From NCBI GenBank assembly GCA_937950415.1, contig CALFDL010000123.1, forward strand, positions 1-10,618: a stretch of 10,618 nucleotides of DNA. Reading direction: 5' to 3'. Positions within the stretch are counted from its first letter, which is position 1. The number at the start of each line of letters is the position of its first letter. Positions 6,595 through 10,618 of this stretch are shown in pieces. A program made the position numbers and the translations under genes. The notes under the pieces were generated by a model that saw only the letters and a list, made by a program, of their open reading frames with translations, was not told where the DNA came from and ran no database searches. This DNA is from an uncultured Collinsella sp. (lineage in GTDB: Bacteria > Actinomycetota > Coriobacteriia > Coriobacteriales > Coriobacteriaceae).

Positions 6595-6625
6595 ATGCGA
6601 CAAAGGGGCTGTCCCTTCGTCGCAT
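6595..6625 (-). other. Intercistronic hairpin between MFS and oxidoreductase genes
   Basis: Arms 6595-6607 (ATGCGACAAAGGG) and 6613-6625 (CCCTTCGTCGCAT) form a 13-bp stem with a 5-nt loop. The one non-complementary position becomes a G-U pair in minus-strand RNA but an A-C mismatch in plus-strand RNA, so the structure fits the operon transcript. No T-run follows and the next ribosome binding site lies about 20 bases on. A role in mRNA stability or in tuning expression between the two genes is more likely than full termination. Confidence 0.7.
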
Positions 6626-6633
6626 CGGTAAAA

Positions 6634-7890
6634 CTAGGCGGACTTCTTCTTGCTGTCGGAGACCATCATGTAGACGGTGAGCACGACGGCGATGGCGGCG
6701 ATCACGATGGCGCCGTAGAAGGACTGCTGGTAGGCGGCGCTGCCGGCCTCGGCGTGATACAGCACGGCGGTGATGGGCTGGCTGATCCAGGTGGAAGCGG
6801 CATAACCCAAAAACATGATGCCGTAGTTGACGCCGATGTTGCTGGTGCCGAAGGCGTCGCCGGTGAGCGGCGGGTAGATGACGAGCAGGGCGCCAAAGCT
6901 AAAGCCGAGCAGGGCGAGCGCCACAAAGAACATGGCCTGCGTAAAGCTCATCGACATGATGACGAGCGCGACGATGGTGACGACAAGGCTGATGAGCAGC
7001 GACTTGTAGGCACCGAGCTTGTCGATGATCTGACCAAAGGACAGGCGACCGACCAGGTTGGCGCAGGTGTTGACGGAGACGACCACGCCGCCGAGGGCGA
7101 CGGCTGCGGCGCTCGTGGGGTCGGCGAAGAGCTGGACGGCGGCGATGGAGGCAACCTTGCCCACGAGCAGGGTGCCCGCGGTGGCGGCAAAGGCGAAGGT
7201 GACGATGAGGACCCAGAAGCGCGGGGTCTTGACCATCTCGCCCGGGGTGAGGTCACCGAAGGTGCCGGCATGTGCGCCACCCTTGGGGGCCTCGAAGCCC
7301 TCGGGCAGCCAACCGGCCTCGGGGGCCTTCAGGAACAGGGCGGAGGCGGCGATCGTCACAAAGAAGATGGCGCCGAGTGCCTTGAGGGCGCCAAAGATGC
7401 CCAAGCTCGGGATGAGCAGCGAGGCGAGCACCGGGGACAGCACGGCGGGGCCGGCGGTCGAAGCGGCCAGGGTGATGCCGGAGGCGAGGCCCTTCTTGTC
7501 AATGAACCACTTTTGGCCGGTGGTGAGCGCCGGGTTGTAGCCCAGACCGTTGCCGATGGCGGCGACGAGCGAGAACCACAGGTAGAACTGCCACGGCTCG
7601 GTGACGGTGCCGGACATGAACCAGCCCACGCCGTAGCACACGGCGGCGGCGATCACGACGTTGCGCGGGCCGATCTTATCGGAGATGCGGCCGGCGAAGA
7701 TGCCCGTCACGGCCATGATGGTCTGAAAGACGGGGAAAGCCCAGGTAAGGGCACTCGACCACTCGGGGTAGACGGCGAGCAGGTTCTTGCTCACGACGGA
7801 ATACAGCGCGATGGAGCTGATGAAGAACATGGTGACGCACGCGGCGGAAAGCACGACGGCGCGACCCTTGTTGGAGTTGGTGGAAGCCAT
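6634..7890 (-). CDS. MFS transporter, OFA (oxalate/formate antiporter-like) family
   Basis: Inner-membrane carrier of 418 residues with about 12 hydrophobic helices in two halves. The loop between helices 2 and 3 carries the MFS signature GRISDKIGPR (67-76), and the second half repeats it as GQIIDKLG. WFIDKKGLASGIT (128-140) and APEAGWLPEGF (189-199, start of the central loop) are typical of the OFA family, whose best-known member exchanges oxalate for formate; most members carry other small carboxylates. ATG at 7890 follows an AAAGAG-type site. It lies 66 bases after the SDR gene and 69 before the oxidoreductase in the same orientation, so it probably imports the compound those two enzymes act on. 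Oxalate itself is unlikely, since no oxalate-degrading enzymes are nearby. The family call is firm, the substrate open. Confidence 0.9.
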   Translation of the reverse strand: MASTNSNKGRAVVLSAACVTMFFISSIALYSVVSKNLLAVYPEWSSALTWAFPVFQTIMAVTGIFAGRISDKIGPRNVVIAAAVCYGVGWFMSGTVTEPWQFYLWFSLVAAIGNGLGYNPALTTGQKWFIDKKGLASGITLAASTAGPAVLSPVLASLLIPSLGIFGALKALGAIFFVTIAASALFLKAPEAGWLPEGFEAPKGGAHAGTFGDLTPGEMVKTPRFWVLIVTFAFAATAGTLLVGKVASIAAVQLFADPTSAAAVALGGVVVSVNTCANLVGRLSFGQIIDKLGAYKSLLISLVVTIVALVIMSMSFTQAMFFVALALLGFSFGALLVIYPPLTGDAFGTSNIGVNYGIMFLGYAASTWISQPITAVLYHAEAGSAAYQQSFYGAIVIAAIAVVLTVYMMVSDSKKKSA

Positions 7891-7956
7891 TGGACTCTTT
7901 CTGATCGATACGGGGGAGGAGCGGGCGTGTCCGCGGGGCCTCCCTGTCAGGTTGGT

Positions 7957-8838
7957 TTACTGGTCAGTCGGCTTGGCGACGCCGGACTCATCGGACCAAA
8001 GCTCGACACCCTTGTTCTTGAGGTAGCTGTCGGCATAGGCGCGACGGCCGCCGGGCTTGGCGGTGAGGTCGCCCATCATGTTGGAGAAGCCGCCGTCGAC
8101 CTTGATGGCATCGCCGGTGGTAAAGTCCGAGCGCTTGGACGCCAGGAACATGACGGCGTTGGCGATATCGCTGACCTCGCCGATGCGGCGCGTGGCGATC
8201 AGACGGCTGCGGCTCTTCTCGACCTCGGGGTCGGCGTAGAAGTTGGCCGACATCGGGGTCTTAACGAAGCAGGGCTCGACGCAGTTGGAGCGGACGCCGT
8301 AGGGGCCCCACTCGGCGGCGAGCATCTTGGACATCATGTTGACGCCGGCCTTGGTGGAGCTGTACACGCCCGAGAAGGTCTCGGGGGAGTGGCTGGCAAC
8401 GGTCGAGATGTGCACCAGGCGACCCTGGCCGGCCTTGATCATCTCGCGACCAAAGCGCTGCGAGGTGATGAAGTAACCGGTGAGGTTGACGTTGAGCACC
8501 TGCTCCCAGTCGCTTAGCGGCAGGTCCTCCATGGCGGCGAAGCGCAGGATGCCGGCGGTGTTGACGAGGACGTCGACGCGGCCGAAGTTGGCGATGGTGG
8601 CGTCGACGGCGGCCTGAACCTCGGCCTCGTCGGTGGCGTTCATCTTGTAACCCTCGGCGTGGATGCCAAACTCGGCAGCGAGGTCGGCGGCAGCAGCCTT
8701 GACCTTCTCCTCGTCCAGGTCGAGCAGGACGACGTTGGCGCCGTTGCGGGCGAACTCGCGGCAAATCTCGACGCCCATACCGCCGAGCGCGCCAGTCACG
8801 GCGCAGACATCGCCCTCGAGCTTAAGCCAATTGCTCAT
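7957..8838 (-). CDS. SDR-family oxidoreductase
   Basis: Classical short-chain dehydrogenase/reductase, 293 residues, cytosolic and NAD(P)-dependent. TGALGGMG (15-22) is the cofactor-binding glycine motif, Asp40 after the second strand favours NAD(H), NTAG is at 93-96, the structural Asn is Asn118, and the active-site YxxxK is Tyr159/Lys163 (YSSTK). The position 13 residues before Tyr159, normally the catalytic Ser, is Thr146 (HISTVAS). VDGG, where most SDRs end, is followed by about 36 more residues including a basic PGGRRAYADSYLKNKG stretch. ATG at 8838 has AGGGAAG a few bases upstream. It is the first gene of the leftward operon, facing the LysR gene across a shared control region, and probably catalyses one of the two redox steps of the pathway. 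Gluconate- or alcohol-dehydrogenase-like activity is possible, but the substrate cannot be read. Confidence 0.9.
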   Translation of the reverse strand: MSNWLKLEGDVCAVTGALGGMGVEICREFARNGANVVLLDLDEEKVKAAAADLAAEFGIHAEGYKMNATDEAEVQAAVDATIANFGRVDVLVNTAGILRFAAMEDLPLSDWEQVLNVNLTGYFITSQRFGREMIKAGQGRLVHISTVASHSPETFSGVYSSTKAGVNMMSKMLAAEWGPYGVRSNCVEPCFVKTPMSANFYADPEVEKSRSRLIATRRIGEVSDIANAVMFLASKRSDFTTGDAIKVDGGFSNMMGDLTAKPGGRRAYADSYLKNKGVELWSDESGVAKPTDQ

Positions 8839-8864
8839 AGGAACTTCCCTTCTTGTGCCTCCCG

Positions 8865-8891
8865 GTGGGTCGCTCCCATTAACCGACCCAC
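8865..8891 (-). other. Hairpin in the 5' leader of the SDR operon
   Basis: GTGGGTCG (8865-8872) pairs perfectly with CGACCCAC (8884-8891) over an 11-nt loop, between the predicted promoter and the SDR ribosome binding site. It could be an operator dyad or an mRNA leader structure. It lacks a T-run. Confidence 0.5.
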
Positions 8892-8907
8892 GTGGTTTTC
8901 GCTGGTT

Positions 8908-8936
8908 ATCGTATGCTTTGCATTTGCGCAGGTGAA
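8908..8936 (-). promoter_or_regulatory. Predicted promoter of the SDR operon, with dyad
   Basis: On the minus strand TTCACC (8936-8931) and TACGAT (8913-8908) are separated by exactly 17 bases, each matching four of six consensus positions. The leader would be about 65 bases. Between and around the boxes lie ATGCTTTGCAT (8913-8923, ATGC/GCAT dyad) and tandem TTTGCA-TTTGCG hexamers, plausible binding sites for the divergent LysR regulator. On the plus strand, TAGAAT (8949-8954) is a possible -10 for the LysR gene, with no well-spaced -35. Confidence 0.45.
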
Positions 8937-9060
8937 TTGCATATTTGTTAGAATGGCGTTAACCGTAGGTTTATAGCTCGCAAGACGATGTGTCCTTGAT
9001 TGAGTGTGTGACCTGCGAAAACAACCCCCTGTGGCACCATGTGGCCATGGGCGCGAAAAC

Positions 9061-9074
9061 GGGAGATTGACGTG
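9061..9074 (+). promoter_or_regulatory. Ribosome binding site fixing a GTG start for LysR
   Basis: GGGAG (9061-9065) lies six bases before GTG at 9072. The in-frame ATG at 9039 has no binding site and would add 11 residues ahead of the point where LysR proteins normally start, so GTG is the better start. Confidence 0.7.
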
Positions 9075-9950
9075 TACGATCGACGACTTGAGGCCATATC
9101 GGCCGCCGCGGAGCTGGGAAGCTTCTCACGTGCGGCGGCAAAATTGCGCGTGTCGACCCCGGCGCTCGTCAAGCAGGTGTCGGGCTTCGAGGCCGAGTTC
9201 GGCATCACACTGTTTGAACGCTCGCACTCAGGCGTCAAGGTGACGCCGGCCGGCGCGCTGCTGGTGGACGACGCGCGCTCGATCATGCGGCAGTCCGAGG
9301 ACGCGCTGCGCCGTGCCCGGCGCGCGGCGGGCGATGGCGGTGCCGTGCGCCTGGGCGTGTCGATGATGTGTCCGGGGCGTCAAACGCTGTCGATGTGGAC
9401 GGGCGTCCACGAGCTGGAACCGTCGCTGCGATTTGAGATCGTGCCGGTAAGCGATCTCTACGACGAGCGCGAATCCGTCATGCGCAGCCTTGGCCGCGAG
9501 GTGGATGTAGTGCAGTCGAGTTTTTCGACTCCGCGCTGGGGCGACACCTGCCAAAAGCTCCGCATTGTCAACGTGCCGTTTTATATCGACCTGCCGCGCA
9601 CGAGCCCGCTGGCGCGCAAGACGCGCATCACGGTTGCCGACCTGGAGGGCAAGCGCCTGCGCGTGCTCCGTCACGGCAACGACGCTATGGACAGCCTGCG
9701 TATCGATCTGTTGGCCGACGGCGGCGTGGATGTGATCGACGTGGATAGCTTCGACTTTGCGCTCTTTAACGAGGCGGAGGAAAAGGGTGACGCGGTGCTC
9801 ACCTGCGGAGCGTGGTCGGGGGTGCACCCAGCCTTTGTGGGCGTGCCGTTCCTGTGCGGCCGCGAGGTGCCGGTCTTTCTGCACTACCCGCTCGAGCCCA
9901 CCCTCCAAGTCCAAAAATTCGTCAACGCCATGGCCCAACTCCTTAACTAG
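9072..9950 (+). CDS. LysR-family transcriptional regulator
   Basis: DNA-binding regulator of 292 residues, the normal LysR length. With GTG 9072 as residue 1, the winged helix-turn-helix covers about residues 5-65: RLEAISAAAELGSFSRAAAKL, VSTPALVKQV, then FGITLFERSHSGVKVTPAGALLV, an almost textbook LysR N-terminus. A linker helix follows, then a periplasmic-binding-protein-like effector domain from about residue 90 (AVRLGVSMM) to the end. It is transcribed divergently from the SDR-MFS-oxidoreductase operon across 233 bases, the standard arrangement for a regulator that controls its neighbour in response to the pathway substrate or an intermediate, and usually its own gene. The effector is unknown. 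No strong terminator follows; only a GC-rich stretch with TTTTT at 9963-9972. Confidence 0.9.
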   Translation: MYDRRLEAISAAAELGSFSRAAAKLRVSTPALVKQVSGFEAEFGITLFERSHSGVKVTPAGALLVDDARSIMRQSEDALRRARRAAGDGGAVRLGVSMMCPGRQTLSMWTGVHELEPSLRFEIVPVSDLYDERESVMRSLGREVDVVQSSFSTPRWGDTCQKLRIVNVPFYIDLPRTSPLARKTRITVADLEGKRLRVLRHGNDAMDSLRIDLLADGGVDVIDVDSFDFALFNEAEEKGDAVLTCGAWSGVHPAFVGVPFLCGREVPVFLHYPLEPTLQVQKFVNAMAQLLN

Positions 9951-9999
9951 CTAATTTAGGACGGGGCTTTTTAGCAACTTTCGCCGCACTACCAGCACA

Positions 10000-10038
10000 A
10001 TGCGAAAAATGATGCGAAAAATGACTGCAAATCGGTCA
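10000..10038 (+). promoter_or_regulatory. Tandem repeat and dyad upstream of surface-gene promoter
   Basis: ATGCGAAAAATG occurs twice head to tail (10000-10011 and 10012-10023). It is directly followed by an imperfect dyad TGACTG-CAAAT-CGGTCA (10022-10038). Both lie just upstream of the predicted -35 box at 10048, where activators usually bind. The remaining gap between LysR and the surface gene (9951-9999) shows nothing clear. Confidence 0.45.
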
Positions 10039-10047
10039 CGCATGATT

Positions 10048-10076
10048 TTGCTTTTGCCCTGGGCTGGTTGTAGAAT
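10048..10076 (+). promoter_or_regulatory. Predicted promoter of the surface protein gene
   Basis: TTGCTT (10048-10053) and TAGAAT (10071-10076) are separated by 17 bases; the -10 box matches five of six consensus positions. Transcription would begin near 10083, giving a leader of 65 or 95 bases depending on the start codon. The leader contains a short AGCTT/AAGCT hairpin and a run of seven G (10132-10138). Confidence 0.55.
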
Positions 10077-10146
10077 CAAAAAGCTTAAACGAACTACTTG
10101 TGCAGCTTGCGCGAAAGCTCGGGCTGCGGCTGGGGGGGATGCGCCC

Positions 10147-10618
10147 GTGCAGGGTCCTTTCGGTCATATTGCGTCGATGCGCCGCACCTTTATGATGTTG
10201 GCAGCGGCCTTATGCGTGTTCGTTATGGCCGGGGGGGGGTTGCCCTCGCGCGCGTACGGTGACGATGGCAACCTTATAACAAACCCAAACTTTCTTAACC
10301 AAGCTACTGGCTGGTCGACGACCTCTCCGAATGAGAGAATCGGCGAGACGATGAAGCTCGAGCTTTCCACGCAGCTCCTCAAGCCCCAAACGAACACCAA
10401 ACAAGCTAACGGCAATCACTTTGCGCTTGCGTGGAATTTTAGGCCACAGGGCACCAATCTTTATTTTGAACCTGGATCAACCTACACCACCTTTTCCACC
10501 CAGAGCGGCGCCACGTACGAGTGGGGCCTAAACCATCGCGCCGCAACCGACCACGACGTGCTGATGCTCACGATGGGTCCTCAACAGGAGAATCTGTCGA
10601 TTAACAGCGCAGACCAAG
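10147..10618 (+). CDS. Secreted surface protein, N-terminal part (cut by window end)
   Basis: About 157 codons are visible and the frame is open to the window end. The N-terminus is a clear Sec signal peptide: basic residues MRRT, a hydrophobic core MMLAAALCVFVMAGGGL, and small residues near SRA/YG for cleavage. The mature part starts DDGNLITNPNFLNQATGWST, like the N-LxTN-x-F...GW opening of carbohydrate-binding or jelly-roll modules in large gut-bacterial surface proteins, and goes on with TYEWGLNHRAATDHDVLMLTMG; this is resemblance only. Start: GTG at 10147 has a G-rich site (10132-10138) eight bases before it; ATG at 10177 starts neatly at MRRTF but lacks a binding site. The code is visibly less GC-rich than its neighbours. 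A run of nine G sits inside the signal peptide. Any wall anchor would be beyond the window. Confidence 0.75.
   Translation, partial: MQGPFGHIASMRRTFMMLAAALCVFVMAGGGLPSRAYGDDGNLITNPNFLNQATGWSTTSPNERIGETMKLELSTQLLKPQTNTKQANGNHFALAWNFRPQGTNLYFEPGSTYTTFSTQSGATYEWGLNHRAATDHDVLMLTMGPQQENLSINSADQ
10231..10239 (+). repeat. Nine-G homopolymer inside the signal peptide
   Basis: GGGGGGGGG encodes Gly-Gly-Gly at the end of the signal peptide core. One extra G would put TGA (10260-10262) in frame, and one fewer would put TAA (10277-10279) in frame, so any slip of one base silences the gene. Such tracts are a standard basis for phase variation of surface proteins. Confidence 0.85.

Noticed and set aside
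6106..8517. 803-codon plus-strand open frame opposite the operon
   Set aside because: It is the antisense shadow of three well-supported genes; its His/Gly/Asp-rich protein reflects GC-rich third codon positions and shows no domain.
9039..9071. ATG at 9039 as the LysR start
   Set aside because: No binding site; adds 11 residues ahead of the normal LysR start. GTG 9072 has GGGAG six bases upstream.
10198..10215. Cys in the signal peptide core of the surface protein as a lipobox
   Set aside because: The residue before the Cys is Leu, where a lipobox needs Gly, Ala or Ser, and the Cys is in the middle of the hydrophobic core.
1..10618. CRISPR array, tRNA, rRNA, transposase, prophage or defence genes
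   Set aside because: No regularly spaced repeats, tRNA-like cloverleaf, rRNA sequence or recognisable transposase, phage or defence protein was seen on either strand.

Overview
The window is high-GC bacterial DNA with compact genes and strong purine-rich ribosome binding sites. The protein flavour (transaldolase of the staphylococcal/actinobacterial small type, OFA-family carrier, RlmK/L-like N-terminus) and the repeat-rich intergenic DNA suggest an actinobacterial gut anaerobe of the Coriobacteriia, most likely Collinsella. That assignment is inference from resemblance; no marker gene in the window proves it.

Layout. 1-216: intergenic DNA full of small hairpins. 217-939: two convergent genes, a PH-domain protein (+) and the start of a bifunctional 23S rRNA methyltransferase of the RlmK/L type (-). 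They are welded together at about 549-566, so both lack their 3' ends; this is either a real deletion or an assembly misjoin. 1015-1842: HAD phosphatase (+). 2036-2740: small transaldolase (+). 2741-2955: a near-perfect 48-bp inverted repeat around a strong terminator. 2965-5112: Tex, an RNA-binding transcription accessory protein (-). 5113-5523: a 411-bp gap holding a second, unrelated inverted repeat and a leftward terminator. 5524-8838: a three-gene leftward operon (SDR dehydrogenase, OFA-type MFS carrier, Gfo/Idh/MocA oxidoreductase). 9072-9950: a divergent LysR regulator. 9951-10146: a gap with a promoter and operator-like repeats. 10147-end: the start of a secreted surface protein, cut by the window edge, with a run of nine G inside its signal peptide.

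How the genes work together. The LysR gene and the SDR-MFS-oxidoreductase operon form a classic divergent regulator/catabolic unit: a carrier brings in a small anionic or polyol-like substrate, two NAD(P)-dependent dehydrogenases oxidise or reduce it, and LysR senses it. The substrate cannot be read from the sequence. The transaldolase and HAD phosphatase are ordinary sugar-phosphate housekeeping functions.

The points most worth a second look are the gene-gene fusion junction, the poly-G tract that could switch the surface protein on and off, and the two intergenic inverted-repeat families. I did not find an obvious new defence or mobile system.
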